64,000 nucleotides of DNA from Micractinium sp. NFX-FRZ (lineage: Eukaryota; Chlorophyta; Trebouxiophyceae; Chlorellales; Chlorellaceae), in the NCBI GenBank assembly GCA_029339195.1, contig JAPTJF010000085.1, positions 102,641 to 166,640 of the forward strand. The letters are read 5' to 3'. A program made the translations under genes and the position numbers. The notes beneath the pieces were generated by a model. The model searched no databases, had not been told where the DNA came from, and worked only from the letters and a program-made list of their open reading frames with translations. Each line of letters begins with the position of its first letter. The first letter of the stretch is position 1. Below are positions 21,642 through 30,817 of this stretch, piece by piece.

Positions 21642-22554
21642 CTGCGGGGCACAAGACAGCAACAGCAGCAGACAACACTGCGGTTGCCCAAGGAGGCAGG
21701 CCGTGCAACTGCAGGTGCGCCACTGCAACTGCTAGATGTTACTTAAGCTGACTGCTGCAGCATGCTGACTGCTGTTCTCTGCTTTGCTGGCAGTTCTCTC
21801 ATCTTGCCACTGCCAACAGCCATGCTTTCAGCGCCCATTGCAGATGAGGGGAGCCCAGGGCTGCTGGCAGGCAGCCAGGCGTGGCGGAGCCACTGTGCCG
21901 CCGTGTGGTTGACGACAACCAAGCAGGCGGGCACCAAGTTGGACGTGGCCAGCTGTGCCTGGGGCAGCCTGCCAAGCAAGGTTACAAGCGCCTGCACGGT
22001 CATGCACGGTCATGCCCAACGTCCCTCCCCCCTCTCACATCATTTGCCTTGTGCATCAGGCAACCAATCATCCCCGCCAGCTGTGCGTGCCAACCCAGCG
22101 CTGCTGCCACATGCTCAAAGCACTGAACTCAAAGTGCCACTGAACCCAATGTGCAGGTAAAAGAAAACTGCAGGGCAGGGTGGCGATGGGGCGGGGGAAG
22201 CGTGAGGCAGGGTCGGGGGTGCTTGCCACAGCCAAAACATTCACCAGCTAGTCTGCGCAGGGCACACCACACCACAGCTTGGCATTTCCACAAGCAAGCA
22301 TGGCATCCACTTAAGACACTTCGAGGAGATATGAAATTGATGTGCTTTGGTTGCAAAACTTATGAAGCACTTACTAAGAGTGAGGAGTAAAACTGCAATG
22401 GAAGGCAATGTCCTCTGCATGACTGGAACTGCATTATTTACTAAGATCCCAACATCTTCTCTTCCAATGCGTTCACTGCAAGTCAATAATATTGACACGC
22501 AACAACAAACATTGTTTCAAGCGAATAATTGAGGCAGATGCACAATTCATGACA

Positions 22555-22740
22555 GAGATCTGCACAACCATGCACAGCACAGCACGATACAGCATAGCAA
22601 AGCACAACTCATGTCGGAGCGTTGCACACCACAGCACAACTCATGACGGAGCTCTGCCAGCAAAGCACAGCACGACTCCTGACAGAGCTCAGCACAGCAC
22701 AGCACAACTCGTGACAGATATCTGGGCAACACAGCACATC
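22555..22740 (+). repeat. Degenerate CACAGCACAACTCATGACAG repeat
   Basis: About six imperfect copies of a roughly 30-base unit around CACAACTCATGACAGAG occur here. A shorter version lies at 38208-38310 in block 2. Confidence 0.6.
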
Positions 22741-22921
22741 AATCAAGAAGATCTACCTGTCACCCATAGTCCATTATTTACGTGCCGCTCAGGTAGGACA
22801 GGTCGGAGCCGAGTGTGTCTGGCCATCTGCCAGCAGCAGAGATCCATGCGCTACAGCCAGACGCTGTGGAAGTGCACCAGCACATCAATACGGGTACAGG
22901 TCTGCAGAGTGAAGCCGCGAG

Positions 22922-24963
22922 GCAGGATCCTAGTCTAGTCGTTACAGCTTTTCACATCCCCAAGGGGATTCAACTTCAGGACGAACCATTATCCTGAGAG
23001 GTTGACGAGGCATGCACCAGACCATGAAATCATGAAAACACGAAAACAGGGGCCTATACAAGCTGGGTATGAATCAACGAAAAATATGTGCAGCACCGGG
23101 GAAAGTGTGAGTGGTCTAGCTGCTGATGGAGAAGTACTCATTCCATTGCGACTTGCTTGCTGCGGCTTCAAAGAGGTCGGGGCGGCCCTCGCACAGGCGG
23201 CGCAGCTCAGAGCGGGGAAGCTTAGCGGACACGTCAGCGGCATACTGGGATACGAGGGAGGGCGGGGCGCGGCTCTGTGCGGGGGCGGACAAAACAATGT
23301 CTCCGAAAAACAGCTGCTTAGCTAGGCGATAGTTAGGCATTCTCAGGACGTGGCCCACCCAGCTGCCTCGCAGGTGCATGAGCTGCAGCTCAATGCTGGG
23401 CTGCTCGCATGCCGCCATCAGCACCTCATTAGAGATGTACTGGCTGCTGTCAGGCTGCACAGCCCTGCTGCCTTTCAAGATCTGCCTCAGCTGCTTGCGC
23501 TGCAGCACTTCCAGCCGCTCCAGCTGCGCTGGCGTGAGCGCCCAGCTGTGCCCGCCATACAGCAGCACAGAGGACACTAGGGCGCGGTAGATGCGCATCT
23601 TGGTGCTGAGCTGGACGCAGCGCTGCCGCCACACCGGCCGGTGCAGCCGTTTGAAGGCGCAGGCTGCCTGCTGGCTGCGGTAGGTGAGCTCTGCATCCAG
23701 GCCTCCGTCGCTGGAGAACTGGCTGCCCAGGTACTTGAAGCGCTGCACCCAGGCGAGTGGCTGCCCTGCCACGGTGATGCACACTGGTGATGCTCTGCTT
23801 GCTGTGCCGCCGCTGGCAGCAGCCGCTGCTTCGCATGCTGGGCACTGCCAATCGCCCTCGGGCACTGCTGCTAGCGGGGGCTGGAGGCAGCCAGTATGCC
23901 AGCCGCTGTCGCAGCCGCTGCACACCAGCATGCTGGTCTCCGGCTGCAGGCTGTGGCAGTGTTGGCATCTGAGGCTGCGGCGCCACCACTCTGGCGACTG
24001 CTGCTGTCGCGGGTCAAGCACCAGGCACTCAGTCTTGCTGCCGCTGATGATCAGGCCCCAGCGCTGGCAGGCTGCCTCCAAGTGCCGCATAAACAGCTGC
24101 AGAGCCACAGCGCTGCTCGCTACTGCTGCAAGATCATCCGCTAGCAGCAGCTGCACCATTTCCACACTGCCCTCGCTGCTGCCGCTGCGCAGCGGCTGGT
24201 CATGCTTCACCTGCGGCTCCGGCTGCAGCCGCGGCAGGGTGTCTGGCAGGGAAAACCGCACCTGCACACCCAGCTGCATGCCAAGGCTGGCTGCCTCCCG
24301 CTTGGCTGTGACCGCTGCCTCCCTCACCACATGATCCATGTAGATGTTGGAGAGCAGGCCTGCCAGCGGGTCGCCTTGCTGCGTGCCGTACTGCGTGCTG
24401 AAGCTGCTGCTGAGGCTGCTGCCCATCCGCACACGGCAGCTGGTGTCGCTGTGCAGGTCACGCAGCACGCTGATCAGCTGCTCCGGAAAGCCGCGGTGCC
24501 GCAGCACCGCCCACAGCGCTGCGCGGTTGATGCTGTCAAAGGCTTTCTGCAGATCCACAAAGCACAGAAACAGCCTCATCTGCCGCGCTGCTGCAAGGGC
24601 TGTGAGGTGCCGCAGCACAAACAGCTGGTCGCCACAGCCGCGGTGCGACCTGAATCCGCACTGGCACTCCATGAGCGGCGGCCTTGCTGGCGCTAGCTGC
24701 CGGGCTGCTGCAGCCGCTCTTGCTGCTGCCTCTGCCTCCTCCTCTTCCTCCTCTGCTGCTGCCTGCTGCTGCCCTTCTGCCCACACTGTGAGCGGCTTGG
24801 CAATCACCAACGAGAGCACCTTCCGCACCATGCTGATGAGCGTGATGCCGCGGTAGTTGCCCCGTTCGCTGGTGCTGCCTTTCTTGTGCAGCGGCAGCAT
24901 CTGGGCTGCTCTCACCACGGCTGGCATGCCAGCTGTAATAGCTAGCAGCACATAGCAGGATCC
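22922..24963 (-). mobile_element. 5'-truncated non-LTR retrotransposon insertion with 9-bp flanking direct repeats
   Basis: The sequence GCAGGATCC is present at 22922-22930 and again at 24955-24963. In block 2 the same place (about 38563-38580) is continuous, with a single related word (GCAGAATCC). The roughly 2.03 kb between the repeats holds a reverse transcriptase on the minus strand, from just upstream of the first RT motifs to a 3' untranslated part of about 185 bases. No endonuclease domain is present, as expected for 5' truncation. No poly-A tail is seen at the 3' end, which is odd for many LINEs. An alternative is a deletion in block 2 between short direct repeats. Confidence 0.7.
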
Positions 24964-25290
24964 AGGACATATCCTGACAAACTCTGATACGGCTACAGCT
25001 GCTGCTGCCGCCGCTGTGCCAGGATGGGCTGCCTCTGCCTCAGCCTCCGCTGCTGCTGCAAGCTGCAGAGACATTCCTGCGCCACCTGCTGCTCTTTGAA
25101 TGGCTGACTGAATCAGCTGCAGCCAGCAAGGATCCAGCAGGGGAACATGTGCTTGCTGAAGCTGATACAGGGCGTGCATGATGCTCAGCGAACTTGTGCT
25201 GCCATCCTGCAAGGCATGCCAGGGCAAGAAAGCAGTTGTCAGTTCACGTACGGCCTGCCAACCGAGTATGGGCGGGCATGTGCTTTGCAA
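23116..25290 (-). CDS. Reverse transcriptase of a non-LTR retrotransposon with an internal PHD finger (fused open frame, 724 aa)
   Basis: The frame is open for 724 codons. RT motifs are all visible in order: LPLHKKGSTSERGNYRGITL; FRSHRGCGDQLFVLRHL; motif A FVDLQKAFDS; motif B GTQQGDPLAGLL; motif C LLLADDL (LADD in place of YADD); motif D with SGSKTECLVLDP; motif E FKYLGSQFSSDG; then a thumb region with LLYGGHSWALTPAQLERLE. Between motifs D and E lies a C4HC3 PHD finger: CQHC, CSGCDSGWHTGC and WQCPAC. The first 110 or so residues (25290-24964) lie outside the flanking repeats and are shared with block 2, so they are probably host-site sequence that happens to be in frame. The enzyme would copy RNA during target-primed integration; PHD fingers usually read histone H3 tails. 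The frame is undamaged in the RT part. Confidence 0.85.
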   Translation of the reverse strand: MQSTCPPILGWQAVRELTTAFLPWHALQDGSTSSLSIMHALYQLQQAHVPLLDPCWLQLIQSAIQRAAGGAGMSLQLAAAAEAEAEAAHPGTAAAAAAVAVSEFVRICPGSCYVLLAITAGMPAVVRAAQMLPLHKKGSTSERGNYRGITLISMVRKVLSLVIAKPLTVWAEGQQQAAAEEEEEEAEAAARAAAAARQLAPARPPLMECQCGFRSHRGCGDQLFVLRHLTALAAARQMRLFLCFVDLQKAFDSINRAALWAVLRHRGFPEQLISVLRDLHSDTSCRVRMGSSLSSSFSTQYGTQQGDPLAGLLSNIYMDHVVREAAVTAKREAASLGMQLGVQVRFSLPDTLPRLQPEPQVKHDQPLRSGSSEGSVEMVQLLLADDLAAVASSAVALQLFMRHLEAACQRWGLIISGSKTECLVLDPRQQQSPEWWRRSLRCQHCHSLQPETSMLVCSGCDSGWHTGCLQPPLAAVPEGDWQCPACEAAAAASGGTASRASPVCITVAGQPLAWVQRFKYLGSQFSSDGGLDAELTYRSQQAACAFKRLHRPVWRQRCVQLSTKMRIYRALVSSVLLYGGHSWALTPAQLERLEVLQRKQLRQILKGSRAVQPDSSQYISNEVLMAACEQPSIELQLMHLRGSWVGHVLRMPNYRLAKQLFFGDIVLSAPAQSRAPPSLVSQYAADVSAKLPRSELRRLCEGRPDLFEAAASKSQWNEYFSISS
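24964..25290 (-). other. Host-site sequence 5' of the retrotransposon, shared with block 2
   Basis: This part of the open frame (Gln/Leu/Ala-rich, around AIQRAAGGAGMSLQLAAAA) matches 38575-38900 (RAAGGAGMSQQLAAAA). Sequence on the other side of the insertion (22800-22921) matches 38455-38562. The insertion therefore broke a minus-strand stretch that is still joined in block 2. Whether it was a gene is not clear. Confidence 0.5.
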
Positions 25291-26084
25291 GCAAGCAAAC
25301 CACTTGTAGAGGTTGGGGGGGGAAAATCAGGGGGCACAGCTTGGTGTCATGGGGCAAGGACACGCATGCTCTGTTGATCTTCTCCCAATCGGTTCGTTCT
25401 TGCTTGCATAAGCATGTAAGGGACCGCAAGTGTGTAAGCGCGTAGGTTGATAGTGAGGAAAACAGGTCTATAGCTGGTAGCGCAGTGGGCGTGCTGCGCC
25501 CCTGCAACGTCGGCAGCAGGGCAGTCTACCACCCGTGCAGAAGTGTGTCATAGCCCCATACGCGGCTTGCTGAGCAAGCCATTAATCACTGCTGCACAGG
25601 CTCTCAGTCTTTTGTTTGCTTTTGATCAGCAAACACCAGCATGAAATGTGGCAAGCCCTCCCACCCACTGTGGCTCATGGTGGGCAACGGCACCATCGTA
25701 CCGGTGTCCGCTGTCTGAGAGGCGGAGGAGCGGGATGTCACCATGCCGCTGCAGCGTGCCGCCAGCACCGCCAACTTGTGCTGCTTCGCCAAGTCTTGCA
25801 GTATGATGGCGAGGGTGGGGCCGTAAGGCGAGGGTGGACGGACCTACCCTCACCATCATGTTTGTCCAGCTTTTCGCCTGCAGCGGCAGCAGCAACTGCA
25901 GGGGAGGCGAAGCATGGCATGAAGCAGAAGCAGTGAGGTGCAAGGCAGCTGCAGTGCTCATCCAGTGCTCGCAGGGCAGGCACGATTATGTATATGAGGG
26001 ACATGCCTTGGCCCAAACCCCGCCCTGTCCACAGGGACGCCACACCACCTTCGCTCAACCTTGCCCTTTAAAAATTGCATTGAC
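25291..26084. other. End of duplicated block 1 and unassigned DNA
   Basis: Similarity to block 2 continues to about 25750, including AGCTGGTAGCGCAGTGGGC at 25465, which resembles a tRNA A box but is not followed by a tRNA. No supported exon was found. Confidence 0.4.
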
Positions 26085-26241
26085 TCTTGTTTGGCACCTC
26101 TGCCGTCACAGTCAGGTTCGCCTGCACCACTTGCGTTAAGGAGTCAGACTGCAGGGGGGTACGGCAGTCTAAGCCTGACTCCTTGGCGCAAGTGATGATG
26201 ATGCACGTGAACTCACTCTGATGGCAGAGGAACCAAACAAG
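26085..26241. repeat. Imperfect foldback repeat (about 70-bp arms)
   Basis: CTTGTTTGGCACCTCTGCCG at the left pairs with CGGCAGAGG-like sequence ending in CCAAACAAG at the right. The arms continue through CACTTGCGTTAAGGAGTCAG and CTGACTCCTTGGCGCAAGTG to a short loop around GGGGGG at 26155. It could be a MITE-like element or a transcribed hairpin. Confidence 0.75.
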
Positions 26242-26275
26242 AACCATGGATCGGCAGCAGGGGTGCACAGGCCTA

Positions 26276-26673
26276 GCTTGCGGACGGCGGTCCTCAAGAG
26301 GTGTGATGCCCTGGGTTTTGGTGCCCAATAAGTCTGGCTGCTTCCTGTCCTCCTAGAGCACGTAGGAGAGCTTGTCTTGGCGGCCGACATGCTGCCATAT
26401 GTGCTAACAAAGGCCAGGAAGCAGCCAGACGTCCTAGGCGCCAAGAACCAGAGCCTCACACCGCTGAGGACCGCACCCAGCCATCTGAGCCTGCGCACCG
26501 CCTGGGTGCACTTAGAATAACTTATCTTGGGGCCCAGCGCCTCCACCACATGGCGTTGCCAGAGGGCTTGCGGACGACGGTCCTCAGCGGTACGAGGCCC
26601 TGGTTTTCATTGCCCAGAAAGTCTGGCTGCTTCTTGACCTGCTAGAGCACGTAGGAGAGCTTGTCGGGCGCAC
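26276..26673. repeat. Direct repeat of about 105 bp with an inverted piece between
   Basis: GCTTGCGGACGGCGGTCCTC at 26276 and GCTTGCGGACGACGGTCCTC at 26567 begin two similar stretches that both reach GAGCACGTAGGAGAGCTTGTC. An inverted partial copy (CCAGGAAGCAGCCAGACGTC) lies near 26413. On the minus strand both copies read LSYVL, a stop or break, then QPD(L/F)LGxxxQG, so they may be decayed copies of one exon. Confidence 0.55.
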
Positions 26674-27265
26674 AAAGCTTCCACCACATTGCACAGCGTG
26701 CTGAGCAGGGCGTTGCCGGAGGCAGCCTCCGCTCGGCATGCTGTACAAGTTGTAGAGGCTGGCGGACCCAAGAAGCTGCCTGAAAAGGCCAGAGGCGCTC
26801 CAGTCAATGGCAAGCTCCCCTGGGCCGCTGGTGTGCCGTAGAGCAGGGAAGTGTAGGCAGCTGCCTGCCGCGCCCATGCACCCATCCGCCCACCCGATGG
26901 CACACATCCCGAGGTGGTGGTGGGGGGTGAAACAGCATAGTGCACCGCGAACCGCACCTAACAGCACGCGCCGAGCACCGCGCCCAGTGGCACACGCCGT
27001 GCACCGCTTCCAGCAGCACACTGGCCTTTCAGAAAGACAGGGTTGTGAGGGAGCGGCAGCCACGCTTGTCGTACAGCTGCGGGACGGCGGTGGTTGGGGA
27101 AGAGACGCAGTGCGTGGGAGGGAACAGAGAAGCCAGCATAAACGGAGCCGGAGCAAGGCGGCCCATGCCCGCAGAGGCACACGCTAACACACGCCAGCTT
27201 CTACTGGCTGGTTGGCTGCCCCCAGACGGGGGCATCGCCTGCCACCTGTGGGTCCTGCATGTGCA
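26674..27265. other. Unassigned DNA
   Basis: A minus-strand frame covers 27180-26584 but includes both repeat and non-repeat DNA and looks like a chance frame in GC-rich sequence. No splice-consistent exon set was found. Confidence 0.3.
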
Positions 27266-27437
27266 GGTCCCTCGACGGGGCGGTCAAGGATGGCGAAGAG
27301 AAGGATAGGGAGTGATTTGAAAATGGCGTGGGCCTGCGGTGCTGGTGGACTCCATCGCATTGGCGTTTGGGCATTGTCATTTGCAAATCACTCCCTATCC
27401 TTCTCTTTGCAATCCTCGACCGCCCCGTCGAGGGACC
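27266..27437. repeat. Hairpin-forming inverted repeat (about 60-bp arms)
   Basis: GGTCCCTCGACGGGGCGGTC at 27266 is the exact reverse complement of the end of the right arm at 27437, and the arms continue through AGAGAAGGATAGGGAGTGAT and its complement. The spacer is about 50 bases. A third, partial copy (TTTTCAAATCACTCCCTGG) is at 27481. Confidence 0.8.
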
Positions 27438-27858
27438 TCGGGCCGCTGGTGGGATTCATCACGGCGACGTTTGGCTATGTCATTTTCAAATCACTCCCTG
27501 GCTTGCCCTTCTTGTAGAATTGCCGGCGAGGGAGGGAAGGGCAACGGGGGAGGAGGCTTTCAAAGGAAAGGAAGATTAGAGATTAGGTGCAAGCTGGGGA
27601 TGTGGCAGACCTAGGCGAGCTGCAGAACCCTGGTTGGGCACCAACAGAGCAGGTGACAGGGGCAGTATTGGGCAGGGGCCAGGACGGGCAGGGTAGCGAC
27701 CTGCACCATTTACACCCCCAGCCTGGCACATTCCTTCAGTCCTCATTGGCTGCCTGCATTCGCTCTACCATTCCCGCACACCCCCGCCCTTCCTCCCCCT
27801 GCCCGCACCTGGTGTTAGAGGAGCGTTAAGGCAACGGTGATGTTCTTGTGTATAAAGG

Positions 27859-28789
27859 CTACTTGATCAGGTGGGCCAGGCGGTAGTACGACAGGTGGCC
27901 ATGCACCAGGAGCAGGGGCACCCGGATCCGGAACCATTCCGGAACCTGCGCGGGCAAGAGGGATCCAGGGGGGATGGTGCTCAACACAACGTACCGGCTG
28001 ATATCACGTGGTGCAAGTCAAGCAGCACCCACCCAAATACGTGCCCACACTTCGTTTGGCTGAGTGAAAAGCATCGCTTACCAGTTGCCACGTTGTAGGG
28101 GATGGGCGTCCTGAGCTGCACCGTGAAGGAGCAGTCCACCTGGTGACGGAAGTACCTCGGCAGATGCCCTCCGTGGTGCCCAAGAGGCCGAGATTCTCCA
28201 GCCTGCGGCTCATGCTGCCCAGGAAGGGTATCTAGCCCTGCTCGTGCGCAGCAATGCCGCCAAGTTAGCACAGAAACATTGCAATGCAGCTACAAGTTGA
28301 GCGGCACGCTTGTGAGCGGCATGCCTGTAAGCAGCAGCTGCCGCACAGCTTCCGACAATGAGAAAACAGTCCAAGGGAAGAAGAGCATAAGCCTGCAAGA
28401 TCGACAAGCAAAGAGAAACCACACAGCAGGTTCTCAGGATAGTGAAGCTTGCCGCTCACCTGCAGCCGGCCCTGCTGGCTCAGCCCCTGCCTCGCCTGGC
28501 CGTTCTTGCGCAGGAAGTCGTGGGCAGCGCCACCGTCGGGGCCATTTGATGAGGACCTGCTCAACAGGCAGAAGGCAATGCCACGGTCATCCATCATCAG
28601 CAAGTACATTCCAAGGTGAAGAAGAAGCTCAGAACAACCCAAAGCCTACATGAAAGGTATAATACCGCCAGTAACCCCCCCCCCCGCCCGCCCGCCGGTC
28701 ACCTGCAGGCCGGCGCTGCCCTGGTACTTCCCGCTCTCCGCCAGCAGTCGGCGCCCACGATTCACTCGCTCGTGCAGCACCTTGAGCAG
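27859..28789 (-). CDS. Possible minus-strand gene, 3' part, unknown product
   Basis: Exon-like segments with good splice sites: 28789-28703 (29 codons, HERVNRGRRLLAESGKYQGS inside, donor GTGACC), 28645-28460 (62 codons, ALGCSELLLHLGMYLLMMDD to GRLQ, donor GTGAGC) and 27945-27859 (VPEWFRIRVPLLLVHGHLSY to a TAG stop). Between them, 28392 onward reads a hydrophobic AYALLPLDCFLIVGSC, and 28213-28082 reads MSRRLENLGLLGTTEG or, in another frame, VDCSFTVQLRTPIPYNVA. The middle does not join in one frame, so the gene may be decayed or my model wrong. I do not recognise the family. Confidence 0.4.
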
Positions 28790-30592
28790 CTAACAGGGCG
28801 GCAGAGGCGGGGTGCTACGGAAGTCATGCTCGCAGGCTGCAGGGTTGCGCACTCTTGTATGCTTGGAGGGACGGCCAAAGCCTTTGATACACTGCAATGG
28901 TGGCCCAGACAGGGTAGAGAAGCTGGGGTTTGGCCCGAGGGCTGCATGACTTGGTGACAATGAACCTGTGGAAAGTGGCCAAGAACAAGAAAACAGTCCC
29001 CCCACCTTTTCTATCTACACTGTGCACCTTTGAATTGAATCCCTCGTTGGCTTGGGGATCCTGTGGTCTGTAGCTGTGCAGCTGCCTTCTTCTGTGCAGC
29101 TGCCTTCTTCAGACTCTTGTGCCACACAGATTTTAGCTTCACACCACTGCGCAGCGAGGTGCCAGCTGGCCGCCAAATCCTGCACATGTGCTGCGCTGGC
29201 GACGCCGAGCGTTGGCACCTGCACCGCCTTGTATGACGTGGGCTTGCCTTTTTCTTTTGGTAGTGCCCGTCTGTGTCTTTCCCAGGTGGATCGCGGCTCT
29301 CGAGCGCTTTGGGCGGGCTGTCCTCGCTGTATTTGCGACGCACCTTGCGGCTGTAGGTCACGGCAGTCAGGAGGCGGGGTCCCGCCTGGTGCTTTGGGTC
29401 CCCCTGCTGCGGTGCCTGCCCATCTCCCTACAAAGCATGCCTTGGGTAAGCTGCTCTGATCTCGTCCTGCGTTGAGTGTGCGCTCGCAATCAATTATAAA
29501 AACAGCAAGTTGCTGTGTTCTCTTTTAACTTGATAGATTTAGCAAATAGCACAGGTTTATGCTCAAAAAGCTGCCACCATTCGAGCGCCACAGCTGCCGC
29601 AGCGGCTGCGCCACCTGGCCGACCTGCTCGCCTACCCGCTTCAACCCTTGGGGGTGTGACCATATCCTCAGGGCAGCGCTGCACGACTTGCTGAAAGCGG
29701 GCCAGTGGCCTGCAGACCCAAAGGTGAATCAGGTGAGGTTGCTGTGTGCAGCCTGTCTGCTGGCCTGCCTGCCTTGGCCAACCTCGTCCTGTCAGCCTGC
29801 CAGTGTTTGTTGCCTGCCTGCCTACGCGCATGTCCTGCCCTGTTTCCGTCCTTGCCCCCATCGGTATATGTCAATGAGCAAACTGTAGTGCACTTATTGC
29901 CGTACTGGCCTTCGTGCCTGGCCCTGTGCAGCCACCTACTCAACCTGGGCTGGGCAGCTTCCAAGCTGGATGCCGCGCATGCCAGCAGCAGCCCGCAACC
30001 CGACATAGAAACCTTGCGCACCTGTTGCCCCTTGGTGGGCAGCAGTCAGCCACAGCTGTTTCCTGCTGGCCTGCTGCAGCCCGCTGAACGGACCTTGCGC
30101 ATGCCGACAACAGCTGTGCCACTCAGTCTGGCCCCAGACTTTGAAACCCGAGCTCCTTGCGCACTGCGACTGCCTGCTAGTTGGCGGCGGTGCTCACTGG
30201 CATGCAGCAGCTGTTCGCAACCCGGGGAAGTAGACTTGATTATGGCCTGGGCGCAGTCGTGCGGGGCCCCATCGGAGCTGCCACACTGCTGACAGCCCTT
30301 GCTGCTTGGCGCTGCCGGCGGCATCGAGCAAAGATTGTACTATTACTTTCAGCTTACCATACTCAGTGTTCGTTTACAACCACCAGCGACAATTTTGACT
30401 GTCAGCATACTGAAGCTGCGAGAGACTGTAACCTGGTGCAGGGGCCGCCATCAGGCAAGGATTCAAAATACCCCTTGCCTGTACTTGACTCTAATGGCAG
30501 TAGATTTTACAAGATCGGTCAGTTGTTCAGTGTGTAGAATATTTAATTTAAGTGGCATTTGGCGCATAGAAGATCACAGCGCATAGGAGCTC
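28790..30592. other. Unassigned DNA with isolated exon-like pieces
   Basis: Candidate plus-strand pieces are 29286-29450 (acceptor TTTCCCAG, FGRAVLAVFATHLAAVGHGS inside, donor GTAAGC) and 29676-29730 (ALHDLLKAGQWPADPKVNQ, donor GTGAGG). A minus-strand frame at 29361-29011 is Lys/Arg-rich and includes a short tandem repeat (AAAQKKAAAQ). These are not linked by a consistent model, and the two strands compete. Confidence 0.3.
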
Positions 30593-30817
30593 AGTGGAAC
30601 TGGCAAGGACGGAGAGCAGGAGGGCAGAGCAAGCAAACAAGGGGAGGTCGTGAAGATATGGGTTGTTGGAGCAAAGCGGAGCAGCAGCAGGTAGGCTAGG
30701 AGGTGGTGAAAGTTAGGTGGGGTGGCCACATGTACGACCCTGCCATCACATAAAAAAGAGCCGCATCCCAACAAATGCACCGCACCAAGCAGGGTCAGCC
30801 ACAGGTAGCCTGAGGCG

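Larger units (their letters stand above)
16005..25750. repeat. First copy of a large direct segmental duplication
   Basis: Stretch after stretch matches 30593-39300 in the same order and orientation: the coiled-coil gene, the divergent partner gene, their 3' flanks (for example 20860-20940 against 36560-36640), non-coding DNA at 21230-22550, and the region around 25460-25700. The main size difference is a 2.03-kb reverse-transcriptase insertion here and extra coil/linker exons in the other copy. The edges are estimates by eye. Confidence 0.85.

Noticed and set aside
22555..22740. CRISPR-like array
   Set aside because: The repeats are degenerate, not evenly spaced, and the spacers are themselves similar; this is eukaryotic simple-sequence DNA.
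25455..25535. tRNA-like sequence (AGCTGGTAGCGCAGTGGGC), also at 39075
   Set aside because: It resembles a tRNA A box, but I could not fold an acceptor stem, anticodon arm and T arm around it, and no B box follows at the right distance. It may be a SINE fragment; not called.
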